Source: Siderastrea radians (taxonomy: Eukaryota; Cnidaria; Anthozoa; Scleractinia; Rhizangiidae). From it: DNA of 64,000 bases. The position numbers and the translations under genes were made by a program. Numbering within the stretch: the stretch's first letter is position 1; each line of letters begins with the position of its first letter. The notes under the pieces are model-generated. The model was not told the DNA's origin, ran no database searches, and saw only the letters and a program-made list of their open reading frames with translations. The DNA is taken from contig OZ024897.1 in NCBI GenBank assembly GCA_964017195.1, forward strand, positions 5,894,360 through 5,958,359, read 5' to 3'. Below are positions 29,247 through 38,945 of the stretch, piece after piece.

Positions 29247-30965
29247 ATGAGTTATACCAACGGTATCCTTAATCATGATGATTCTCAAGGACTAGGTAAG
29301 ATAGGTTCAAGAGGTTTACCTGGTATTGGATTTAAATTAGATGCTAATAATGATTATGATATGCAGAATAAAAAATTAGTGAATGTAAAACAAGGAACCA
29401 ATAATAATGATGTGGTTACAAAAAGCCAGTTAGATAGTGAAATAGCTAAGATTCCAAGTGTGGATACATCTAAATTTGTTGCAATATCTGGTGATACGAT
29501 GACAGGGTCACTCATTGTCCCAAAAGACAATTATCCAGTTCATGGTGATCTCAACAAGGTTATAAGTTATGAATCACAAAGGGAGATATTCTTGTCAAAG
29601 AAAGAAGGAGGTCGGATGGAGCAACCCATTAACATGAACAATAATTTCATCACAAATGTGAAAGACCCAATACAGGCAGATCAAGCCACAAACAAAAAGT
29701 ATGTCGAAAATCAGCTTGAAAAAAAACTGGATAAAGGATCTGATATTGATATGAAAAATAATTCAATTATCAATCTTGATCTTCCATCAAACCAAAGAGA
29801 CGCCGCATGTGTCGAGTTTGTTAACAACAGAATTGATGACATGACACAAAAAAAGTTTCTCAAAGTTGATGGCACTAACAATATGACTGGAAACTTGAAT
29901 TTAAATGAAAAAACAATAATCAACTTGAACACCGATGACAAAGACATAAAATCAGCAGCTAATGTCGGCTATGTCAGCAGTAAGGTACACACCGCCAAAG
30001 GTGATGTGACTGTAGGGCTGAAAACTTACTTTGACACAAAAATCAAGGAGTCTCACATCACCAGCTCAACCAACAAGAAAGACGTTTTCAGGTATCTCAT
30101 GGAAAATGCCGATGAATCTTCAAGTGAAAACAACATAATAGTTGATGGCATTGTTGACTTTTCTGGTTCCCTCCACAATGTCAACAAAAAAGCTTATAAA
30201 TTTAAAATGGGGAAAGACGCTCAAAATGAGTATTCTTCTCGCATTGGCTTTAACATGTTCAAACTTCCAGAAGGCGAGTACACTTTGGCTATTGAATTTT
30301 TCCCTCCAAGCACAACAAATTTGTCAGTGAGTGTCGTTTCCACTTCACTAAATATTGGTCAACAATCAACTAAGCTGTTTGTTAATTACAGTAGATCGAT
30401 TGTTCACTTACATAAGTGGAGCATAACTCCTCCCGAATACATTTACATTGACATGCGTTGTCAGGGCACTGCAAGTAGCTCCACTCAAGGAGTTGGTTAT
30501 TTGATTGTATATGGAGTCAAAGGATCACAGAGTAATGTAGACTCGGATGTGTATGATACGGCGTACGTTGTAGAAAATGGTAAAATGGTAATGCAAACAG
30601 ATTTGTCTTTAAATGGGTATAAATTAAGTGGTTCAGTTCATTATATACATGGTTATTTAAATACGAAAAACGGGAACACATTTTTATTGAATGGTTGTGA
30701 CAAAATAATTATTCCAAATCATAGCCACATATTAACTATAACAGTGCTCTATTTCAAGCTCAAAAGTAAATATAAGCCTATTTCTTTAAAAATAAAACAC
30801 AGTGACCATTTAACTCAATCAATCACTTACACTTCAACCCAATCAACTAAATCACAGACAATAAATATCAATTTAGTACTAGCGTTTGGTCATTTGGCTG
30901 TGGAACTGGGTTCAGTTGTGAAAAATCAAGAACTCTTAATGTTTGTTAAATATAGAGTGCCATAA
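29247..30965 (+). CDS. Fibre-like protein with phage-tail-fibre-type repeats, 572 aa
   Basis: ATG at 29247. N-terminal collagen-like GKIGSRGLPGIG (17-28) includes a protease-type LPGIG. Repeats then follow of the form (D/N)M-x-N-x2-I-x-N-(V/L), a run with D/A, and a (Y/F)V (about 37-66, 82-95, 127-157, 167-197, 212-243), as in trimeric phage tail fibres. The C-terminal 300 residues are beta-rich and probably the receptor-binding head. It would project from the penton. It is separated from the packaging ATPase by 11 bp. Function inferred from repeat style. Confidence 0.65.
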   Translation: MSYTNGILNHDDSQGLGKIGSRGLPGIGFKLDANNDYDMQNKKLVNVKQGTNNNDVVTKSQLDSEIAKIPSVDTSKFVAISGDTMTGSLIVPKDNYPVHGDLNKVISYESQREIFLSKKEGGRMEQPINMNNNFITNVKDPIQADQATNKKYVENQLEKKLDKGSDIDMKNNSIINLDLPSNQRDAACVEFVNNRIDDMTQKKFLKVDGTNNMTGNLNLNEKTIINLNTDDKDIKSAANVGYVSSKVHTAKGDVTVGLKTYFDTKIKESHITSSTNKKDVFRYLMENADESSSENNIIVDGIVDFSGSLHNVNKKAYKFKMGKDAQNEYSSRIGFNMFKLPEGEYTLAIEFFPPSTTNLSVSVVSTSLNIGQQSTKLFVNYSRSIVHLHKWSITPPEYIYIDMRCQGTASSSTQGVGYLIVYGVKGSQSNVDSDVYDTAYVVENGKMVMQTDLSLNGYKLSGSVHYIHGYLNTKNGNTFLLNGCDKIIIPNHSHILTITVLYFKLKSKYKPISLKIKHSDHLTQSITYTSTQSTKSQTININLVLAFGHLAVELGSVVKNQELLMFVKYRVP

Positions 30966-31092
30966 ACATTTTTACATTCATCATATATCACAATGCGGAT
31001 ATCCATCTGATTGGAGTATGGAATGCTTTTTAGAATATATTATCCCAAAAGAAATAAGCGTTGAGGTTTCCGATGAAAAACATAATGAATAA

Positions 31093-31098
31093 TCTAAA
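31093..31098 (+). promoter_or_regulatory. Class-B (TCTAA) promoter motif on + strand
   Basis: TCTAAA, 9 nt before the ATG of the 37-codon ORF at 31108. The same motif and spacing as the minus-strand late genes supports that this short ORF is real. Confidence 0.5.
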
Positions 31099-31107
31099 CA
31101 ATATAAT

Positions 31108-31221
31108 ATGAAAACATCAACTTTAATCAACGAAATTATTGAGAATATAGAAAAAATAGTTCGAAACATTAGAAAATTATACATCAGTATTAAGAAATCG
31201 TTCAAAAAAGAAAAAATGTAA
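31108..31221 (+). CDS. 37-aa basic peptide
   Basis: ATG to TAA with a class-B motif upstream. An Ile-rich amphipathic helix (LINEIIENIEKIVRNIRKL) leads into a Lys-rich tail (KKSFKKEKM). Too short for a family call; a membrane-active or DNA-condensing peptide is possible. A 24-codon ORF with ATG at about 31018 precedes it. Confidence 0.4.
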   Translation: MKTSTLINEIIENIEKIVRNIRKLYISIKKSFKKEKM

Positions 31222-31234
31222 CCATATAATATAT

Positions 31235-31724
31235 ATGGATAGACGTAAAAGAATATTCAATTGGAACCATGTTTCAGAAAATTTAACCCTGAGAAGATCA
31301 AATATCTGAGTTGAAAGCATTGTACAAATTCTACCATAAGCAATACTGGCTCCACAAAGAGTCATTTAAAAGCTTCAAGAAAAAGAATATGGCATGTAAC
31401 ATTGGATCTGTTGTATTGATAGTAACTGGGACTGTGGCTGGTGGTGTGACGTTAAACCCCGCTGTACTTGGATCAATATCAGGCGCAGGGCTTATACTAA
31501 AAACATATTCAGAGGTCAAAAATTACAAAAGAAAGATCGAGATGTGTAAATTCGCGTACACTACGTATGAAAAGGTTTTAACTCATTTACGATCCTTTAT
31601 GAGAGGACTGGAGTATAATGAAAAAGAATTTCTTGATCATGTCAAAGTTCTTGATGAAATAATCATTGAAATGTGTCCTTTAACTGACAAATTTGAAAAG
31701 AAATATAATAAGGTATTCATCTAA
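31235..31724 (+). pseudogene. Hydrophobic membrane protein, probably frameshifted near its 5' end
   Basis: An ATG at 31235 after TATAATATAT opens 24 codons ending at a TGA (31307). The main frame (31294-31724) overlaps it in another frame, begins after a TGA at about 31291 and has its first ATG at 31389. It contains a hydrophobic stretch (about 29-66; IGSVVLIVTGTVAGG and AVLGSISGAGLIL) and a helical C-terminus. A one-base frame break near 31290 is the simplest reading; starting at 31389 is the alternative. Confidence 0.45.
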
Positions 31725-32274
31725 TAATAGATTTTATTTTATCACCAATAAGAGACATAATACTTACCCAATATCGATTGTAAAAAGCTAATGTTTTTTT
31801 CGATTTACTAATTGGAATATTTTTGTAAGGTATTCCCATCATCTTGAATATCTTTCTCATAATAAAATTAACGCTAATCATTCTTTTCCTTGTACCATTA
31901 ACTTCATTTATAATCTTACCAATCTCTGCATACATTATATCAATCTTATGTTTCTCACTGTTGGATAATTTTATGTCGTATTTTTCTTGGATTTTCAGCA
32001 ACATGTTATTGACATGGTATTTTCTACAGTAAACAGATTTTCTCACAAATCGATGTCTGTTCTCATAAAAATTAACATATTCTTTCACATAATTATATCC
32101 TTGTACTACACCACAACTTAAACATGCTAACATCCCATCGTCGTTAATAATATACTGATTATCACAGCATTTATCATCTTTTGGTTTTCTGGCAGAATCT
32201 ATTTGCTGGTCACAAAAAGGACAAACAACTTCCGATTCTTTCAATTCATTGTGTATATCTTCATTACAATTCAT
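31717..32274 (-). CDS. Zinc-ribbon protein resembling viral late transcription factor VLTF3
   Basis: ATG at 32274, 185 codons. Cys18/Cys21, Cys36/37 and Cys51/Cys54 form a TFIIB-like ribbon ending CLSCGVV. The C-terminal part has a Y-x-R-x2-H start (YCRKYHVNNMLLKIQ) followed by helices, the pattern I associate with the poxvirus VLTF3 family. It could drive late (virion) transcription. Its 3' end overlaps the convergent gene by 8 bp. It is divergent from the 32365 gene across a shared spacer. Confidence 0.6.
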   Translation of the reverse strand: MNCNEDIHNELKESEVVCPFCDQQIDSARKPKDDKCCDNQYIINDDGMLACLSCGVVQGYNYVKEYVNFYENRHRFVRKSVYCRKYHVNNMLLKIQEKYDIKLSNSEKHKIDIMYAEIGKIINEVNGTRKRMISVNFIMRKIFKMMGIPYKNIPISKSKKTLAFYNRYWVSIMSLIGDKIKSIIR

Positions 32275-32319
32275 TCTATACTATTATGTGAGATATTATT
32301 TTTTTCTTTGGCATTCTGT

Positions 32320-32349
32320 ACGTTTCAAACTACTTAAATATTATCTAAA
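32320..32349 (+). promoter_or_regulatory. Class-A motif plus TCTAAA, divergent spacer
   Basis: ACGTTTCAAACTACTTAAAT at 32320-32339 (core 27 nt before ATG 32365), followed by TCTAAA at 32344-32349 (15 nt before the ATG). It is the only site carrying both motif types and lies between two divergent genes. Confidence 0.55.
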
Positions 32350-32364
32350 TTATATTATATATAA

Positions 32365-32925
32365 ATGGAAATCGCAACCCGAGAATCACAAATGTTAATA
32401 ACTATGGATTATAAAGATGGATGCACAAAAAAAATTAATATTTTGAAAAATTACTATGGTGATGAGAAGACACCAAATTTAAGATGGATGACTGTTGAAT
32501 ACATAAACCCTGACGGTTCAATTAACGAAGACAGATCAAACACTTACAGAGGGAATATGGATGAATCTGACACTGAATATGAAAACCAAAATATTCTAGT
32601 AGAAGAACGAATTGCAGATATTTCAACAACTATTTATTACAAAGATGGATGTGAAAAAACTATAAACATTAGTATAAGTCACGATGGTATTGGGTCTTCA
32701 CCTTATACTGATTGCAATTCTGTTGAATTAAAATACCCTGACGGTACAATTGACAAAAAAAGATCCAAAAAAAACAAAGGGTGGATTAGTAAAATCGGTG
32801 AATCTGACTTTGAAAACGAAAAATGCTATAGATTTGCGTTTGAAAAACATAAATATAAAAAAACTCCTCTCCGCAACAACAATTTGAGGAATCATTATGC
32901 TTTTATGTTGTCTTTGACCACGTGA
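32365..32925 (+). CDS. 186-aa protein with an internal duplication
   Basis: ATG at 32365. Residues about 12-63 and 87-140 repeat the same layout: YKDGC-x-K-x-I-N-I, then VE(Y/L)-x2-P-DG-(S/T)-I, then R-S-x2-Y/K-x-G. The tail is Lys-rich. Family not recognised. The stop codon lies inside the right TIR, so the TIR boundary trims this gene exactly at its end. Confidence 0.55.
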   Translation: MEIATRESQMLITMDYKDGCTKKINILKNYYGDEKTPNLRWMTVEYINPDGSINEDRSNTYRGNMDESDTEYENQNILVEERIADISTTIYYKDGCEKTINISISHDGIGSSPYTDCNSVELKYPDGTIDKKRSKKNKGWISKIGESDFENEKCYRFAFEKHKYKKTPLRNNNLRNHYAFMLSLTT

Positions 32926-33840
32926 TTGAATAATGCGTTGGATGCATCATGAGATACAACATATAGTATCCAAATCCAATCAATTCAGCCCATGTAATAA
33001 AATACATATAGTTACCCATAAAATGGAAACAGCATCGCAAAAAGAAACTTCCCCTCTTGATCGCTAAAGCGATCAATTCACTGCCTCACAAAAGCTCCGC
33101 TTTTGTTCCCCAATGCTTAAAAAATGGATCTAGTATATAGTTATCCATAAAATGGAACCAGCGATCAATTCACTGCCTCACAAAAGCTCCGCTTTTGTTC
33201 CCCAATGCTTAAAAAATGGATCTAGTATATAGTTATCCATAAAATGACTCCATCACATAATGTCATCACATAATGTCATCACATAATAAAATCACATAAT
33301 AAAAGCGTCCATCGCTCTTAGCTCTTTGAGCTAAGAGCTCTTCCCACCTGACGGCGGGAAGAGCAAAAGCTCTTCCCGCCTGACGCTTTTTGCAATAACG
33401 ACCCCCCCCCCCCCCATCCCCGTGCTAAGTATTTGAATGTATTGCTACGCAATCATTCAAATACTTAGCATGCCGGGGGGTCTATTGCCGTGATTGAGCC
33501 ATGTGATGGAATCATGTGATGGAGCCATGTGATAAAATACATATAGAACACCATTATGTCTCACGTGCCCTACGATTCATAGTCTCTACGAGACTAGAAT
33601 CTACCCACGTGAGACCGCGACGGAGCCTCACTCGCTACTTCGTAGCGACTTCCCGAGCCTGCTCGGCTCCTCACCATCACATAAAACCATGTGAAAAAAC
33701 ATATAGTTTTTCAAAAAAATTATTCCAAAACATATAGTTTTCAAAAATGGTTCCATCTAATGGTGTAGTAGTTATAGAGTTGGCGGATTCTAGAACACTT
33801 TCGAAGAAAGTGGTCTAGAACCGCCAACTCTATAACTACT
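32919..33840 (-). repeat. Polinton right terminal inverted repeat (922 bp)
   Basis: Inverted copy of 14786-15687. Differences seen: an extra ATGTCATCAC-type unit near 33255-33290 and a longer poly-C tract near 33400. Its inner end overlaps the last seven bases of the 32365-32925 gene, including the stop codon. Confidence 0.95.
33767..33840. repeat. Terminal self-complementary hairpin, right end
   Basis: Exact inverted counterpart of 14786-14859 with the same bulge, mismatch and loop, so both ends are in the same 'flip' orientation. Confidence 0.9.
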
Positions 33841-33846
33841 AATTGA
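33841..33846. repeat. Polinton target-site duplication, right
   Basis: AATTGA, matching 14780-14785. Confidence 0.95.
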
Positions 33847-34556
33847 TGCAAAGACACTTTTTAGCTTATTAAAAAGATACTGAAAAAGTGTGACATAACC
33901 CCTTTAATACTCCAAATTGCAGCGCATTTTTATGGTTGGCGAGCCAGTTTTGAATTTCTCGCCCAGATCAATCCACGATTAGCGAGACGTCTACTCCGGT
34001 GGCTAAAAGTTCCAACTTTCCGATCCTAACTGACAGGGTGGTAGAGGGGGATCCTGATCACGAATCACGAGCCTATTTTCATTCATTTTACGTATCACGT
34101 ATGTTTTTTGGAGCACTTCACAAATCACGTATTTAACATACAAGATTGCAAAAAAGACTTATCCCTAAGTGACTAATTAATTTGCTTTGCCTTTAGTTTT
34201 CAATACACAGTCTTTTAGCGGAGCTATAAATATGGAAAAAGGGCCTCAAACGCATGAAATGAGTCAAGAGAAGGCGTTCTTCACACAAAATCAGTCTTTT
34301 AAAATGCGAACGAGGAGTCTCTCTTAGGGATTAATGCATCCTGAATGTCGAATCACGGATCACGGCAATATTTGAGCTGCTTTCACGTAGCCTACGTGCA
34401 GACGTCTCCTATTTCACGTGTCACGTGCTAATCTTTGTTCAAATCACGCCTCACGCGTAACCCAACCAAGAGGAAATGAACAGATAAATTTGAGACCGAC
34501 CGGCAAGTCATATCAGACCAGAGGTTAACAACAGCCTCCCGTTTTAAGGGGCTACG
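33847..34556. other. Host intron sequence, no gene
   Basis: AT-rich spacer in the intron between host exons 13712-13948 and 35741-35802. Only short open frames. Confidence 0.5.
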
Positions 34557-34772
34557 TAGCCTGCGAGCAGGCTCACTTAGTGTGTAATCAGGTAAATCGC
34601 GCGAGTATCTTGGCGGCGGAAGTCGGCGAGTGAACCGCGAATTCAAAAATTCAATGGCTTTCGTGCAGGCTCACTTTACCTCGCCCCATTCTTCTCGCGG
34701 CTTCACTCGCCGACTTCCGCCGCCAAGATCACACGCGCGAATTACACACAAAGTGAGCCTGCTCGCAGGCTA
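34557..34772. mobile_element. Fold-back element with 9-bp flanking repeats
   Basis: Long inverted arms start TAGCCTGCGAGCAGGCTCAC and end with the complement; GGCGGCGGAAGTCGGCGAGT is inverted inside. The flanks are identical 9-bp words GGGGCTACG (34548-34556 and 34773-34781). A 9-bp duplication would suit a Mutator-like MITE. Confidence 0.75.
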
Positions 34773-35740
34773 GGGGCTACGACACTAATTTCTAGAATTA
34801 CTTAAAAAGGGAAAAACACAACACACATTGGAATCACTTGAATCCAGATATGGTGGTTCAGTTTTTTTCTATTAATTTTCTAAAACTACAAATAATTATG
34901 AGTTCTTTGTTTACGAATGGCAAGGATGGAAATGAATTGCAGCCCAATTTTTTCAAGTTTATTCTTCGTTTGTACATCGGTAAATAGCTAAGGCTAATTC
35001 GACATATTCGACATATTCGTTTTCTAGTGCATTTTGTGTACGAGTAAAGTACTTTGTTTTAATTTTGGCACGGAGTTGACACACACAAAAATTTCAATGA
35101 CGTAGCGCTTTTAACCCTTGGGCGTACAACAGGGCCACTCCCTCCACCCATAAGGTTTTTCTTGAATTTTTCCAAGAGGAATTATCCTTTACACCTGCCG
35201 TTTTCAGTAGCTGTGTGCATATCCCTTAGACACATTTTGACACAAGTTTAGTAGGAATGGGTTGCTATGGACACGATATATCACGTCATAAGTGGCGGGT
35301 GTCACGCCATTTTTGAAGAAAAATGCCTGTTGCTTATCCTTTGTTAGATGAAAAAAGCACAAAATGTTGACAAAAAGCAGCTAAATGTTTAATTACGTCA
35401 TATTCGACATGTCCAGCATCAAAAATTTTTAAATTCTTTCGTTTTTTGACCATTTCTAATTTGGGTGCAATTCAAGATGGCGGCCAACATGGCGGCCACC
35501 TTGGATGACGTCACAGGCTCCCGGCAGCGCTGCAACCCATAATGTATACCTCATCTTGTAGAGCACATCACAGGCTTTCTACTAAAGGTGAAATCTTTCC
35601 GAAATAATGCAACATAACGAAAACTCAAGGGGGTTCCATCAACCCTTGTACCACAGTGGGGAAAAAAGACTTTGCTTGTATGTCCGAACTTTAACACAAC
35701 AACTCAGCAGCCACTAAGTAATATATACAATTTTTTTCAG

Positions 35741-36686
35741 CGCCGAATCATTAGAAAAGTTAAAGTTCGTTGAAGACATCATGGAATTTGGAAGACTGAC
35801 CGGTAACAATAGTTTACAATCTCAGTTTAAATGTTAATATCAAGAACTTCGCTAATTCTAACAAATATATTCTCGACTGATAAAAGCTGCGTTCTCAATA
35901 GCGCTGAACACATTTCAGGCCAAGTTTTTAACTTCATTGTTCTCGTCAAGTGCCCGTTCAAACGTGTGCCTGGTGTAAGAAACACGCCAAACAACTCTAC
36001 ACCTAAACCGAAAATGTAGCGAGGACTTGCTGTTGCATTTTTTCTTTTTGCGGTTTTATCTGGTAGCACGCTGACAAAAATTGTGCAATTTTCGGTAGGA
36101 AATTTGAGGGTGGTTTTCGTGCACCGCCTGGTGTTAATACTTTATGTGGTAAAGGACCGGACATTGTTTAGAGGGAGAGGGTCAATAATTTTCAAGCGGG
36201 GAAAAAAGGGGGGGGGGGGCACACAACGCATACATCTTACGGAGCTTTGTTATACAAAGCTCTGTACAAAGCAAAGCGGGTGAGCCGAGAGGGTCAGCAA
36301 AGAATGTGCCTCACAAAGGGGAGGGTCAGGAGACTTTGAACATGGTCTGCCCCCAATTGCAATAGTCTCCCCCTATAAATTATAACCAGTCCCTAAAGAC
36401 ATGATTGCTTCATTTGTCACCAGGCTTAATTAACTTTCCGTTTTGGCTTAGTGTGAACGCAGTATAAATCTCAAGTTCAAAAGAAATTTTCTTCTCATTT
36501 CTCCAAGCCAAACAACAAGAGAATTTAATACAAAGAAAGATCGCATGACATAATCGACCTTTTTCCTTGCGATTTTTCCACGTCCCTTAACGATGCATGA
36601 GGGTTTCATAACAGCGTTATATCACCGATCTAATTTATCTTTTATTTGTTGCAGGATTTCCTGGGGAAATCAAAGCCAGATATTAA
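35741..36686 (+). CDS. Last two exons of the unrecognised host gene
   Basis: Exon 35741-35802 follows a TTTTTTTCAG acceptor and starts with one base that completes the codon left open (AG) by the exon ending at 13948. It codes for AESLEKLKFVEDIMEFGRLT and ends in phase 1 before GT. Exon 36655-36686 follows TTGTTGCAG, completes a Gly codon, codes for FPGEIKARY and ends with TAA at 36684. The phase agreement across 21.8 kb is the main evidence that these belong to the gene starting at 8504. No other coding frame crosses these exons. Confidence 0.6.
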
Positions 36687-37029
36687 TTTAGTATATTTAA
36701 AGTCGGCCTAGTTTGCTCATGTAAAGAACATTATTTTAATTACTTATTTTAGACTTAATTCTGTCTTACCAACTGCGTTTCATAATTTCCAAAGTTTCCA
36801 GTTTATTCCTTTTGGCCGTAAAAGACCATATTTCCTCGCGTAAGGTTATATCTTCTATTGCAAAGTAATTTTTAAAATTTGTTGTATTTTTTCCGTACGT
36901 AAGGGCCTTACGTGCGTTTATAGCATTAAAATGACCCTCGAGAAATTGTTCCCCTTTTGCTGACTTTTTAAAATAACAGCCACTAAAACATTCAAAGTTT
37001 TACCTTAAATGATTAGTTCTCTTGTATAC
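36687..37029. other. Downstream of host gene stop
   Basis: AT-rich 3' flank; no gene seen. Confidence 0.4.
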
Positions 37030-38945
37030 GTACATTGTCTATGATCGTCCGGATGAGTGTAGTCCGCAGAGGGTTGTTGGTGACACAACAACCTATGCGG
37101 AAGTCATCACCAGAATCAAGTGAATAGTGTACCGAAGTCTCCGTTTATTGACCCAATTGGTCAATTTAATCGCGATGATGTTGGTCGTTTGTCTGTGAAG
37201 CGATGATGTTATTGGCTGAGACGTGAACACTCTAAAATGTGAGTGGTGCGTTTCGAACCGTCTTTTGGTATTGTAATATCTATCCTTATATCATTGCTCA
37301 ATTTTTTTAATTTCCTTAAGTCAGTTAAATGTTATTCTTGTTGATTTTTTCAATGATTCTTTTGAAAGGAGCACGTAGCTGTTGGCTTCGGCACAAAACG
37401 GACGCTAACAGAGAGAGGAACATTTTTTCTGTCCCCAAGACGACACAACTCCAACATACTGAAACAATATACAACACAAGACAAGCAAACTGGGACGGGA
37501 AGATTTTTTCCTATCCCTCAAACAAAACAAGACAGACGCTAACTGGGTCCGTCCCCTAGACGACACACAAAGTCAAAAGCTCCAGGAGTTCCTGAGATTT
37601 GTGTCGTCTAAGGGTCAGGACACGCGACAGACGCTAAAGACAGGAATTCCAACATACTTAAAACCACAAACAACACACGACGGACGTTAACTGGGACGGA
37701 AATATTTTTCCTGTCCCTAAGACGCCACACGCACCATAGACGTTAACTGGGACGGGAATATTTTTCCTGTCCCTAAGACGCCACACGCACGACAGACGTT
37801 AACTGGGACGGGATTATTTTTCCTGTCCCTAAGACAGCTTAAGACGCCATCCGCACGACAGACGTTAACTGGGAGGGGAATATTTTTCTTGTCCCTAAGA
37901 CGCCACATGGACGACAGACGTTATCTGGGACGGGAATATTTTTCCTGTCCCTCAGACGCCACACGGACGACAGACGTTAACTGGGACGGGATTATTTTTC
38001 CTGTCCCTAAGACAGCTTAAGACGCCATCCGCACGACAGACGTTAACTGGGACGGGATTATTTTTCCTGTCCCTAAGACGCCATCCGCACGACAGACGTT
38101 AACTGGGACATGAATATTTTTCCTGTCCCTAAGACGCCACACGCACGACAGACGTTAACTGGGACGGGAATATTTTTCCTGTCCCTAAGACGCCATCCGC
38201 ACGACAGACGTTAACTGGGACGGGAATATTTTTCCTGTCCCTAAGACGATAGACGCACGACAGAAGTTAACTTCAACGGGAATATTTTTCCTGTCCTTTA
38301 GAAATTTCCATGGAAATGGTAACAATTGACGGTAATTCTATCGAAGGAGTGAAACAAACCTAATGCGTTTTCGTTTATTTCATTGCCTAGTATACAATGT
38401 AGAAGCAACACCTGTTTCAGTTCCCGTTTTGTTTTCTAGAATATTACTTTGTGTTACAACTCTCTTGCGTATGAGCAGCAGACATTATACCCTAAAATGT
38501 GTTACAGATTCCGGAAGCAGTATACACCAATTATTGACTGAAACATGTATGTACAAAAAACCGTTCTTATGTCAATTTCAGCCTTGGCAGGGTTCTTAGA
38601 TCTTAACATTCTGGCAAATCCATGCAGGTTTAGCGTACTTATAAAAAGGTTCTTATAAAATAAAAACTGAGTGTAGTACGGTAAAATAAAAGAAGAATCG
38701 AAACGGACCACTCATGTTTTAGACTCTTCACGTCACAGCCAATAACATCGTGGCTTTATTGGCAGTCGACCAATAAGACTGCGACTTAATTGACCAATCA
38801 CGACAATAACCAGAGGCTTGCCACCATTAACTAACGGTGCAGTATTCACTTGATTCTGATGATGACTTCCGCACAGGTTGTCTTGTCTCCAGCTGTCCTT
38901 TGTTGGGCTACACTCACCCAGACAATCACAGATAATCTACTCATA
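37030..38945. mobile_element. Non-autonomous element with about 250-bp inverted arms around a minisatellite
   Basis: Sequence 37030-37260 (GATGAGTGTAGTCC..., GCGGAAGTCATCACCAGAAT, ATGATGTTATTGGCTGAGAC) recurs inverted at about 38690-38945. The interior holds the tandem array at 37415-38300. No transposase ORF. Confidence 0.65.
37415..38300. repeat. Minisatellite, about 56-bp unit
   Basis: At least ten copies of a unit containing GACAGACGTTAACTGGGACG and ATTTTTCCTGTCCCTAAGAC, some with an extra AGCTTAAGAC insert; the left copies are degenerate. Confidence 0.9.

Larger units (their letters stand above)
14786..33840. mobile_element. Complete Polinton/Maverick (adintovirus-like) element, 19,055 bp
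   Basis: The boundaries are exact: AGTAGTTATAG... at 14786, its complement ending at 33840, and 6-bp AATTGA duplications outside. Terminal inverted repeats are about 0.9 kb. Between them lie protein-primed DNA polymerase B, RVE integrase with chromodomain, adenain-like protease, packaging ATPase, hexon-like and penton-like capsid proteins, a PLA2 domain, a fibre-like protein, a VLTF3-like factor and several small zinc-finger and basic proteins. Genes from 16035 to 28476 run on -, those from 28594 to 31724 on +, then one - and one +. Most frames are intact; clear lesions are in the polymerase and probably in the 31235-31724 gene. Confidence 0.97.
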
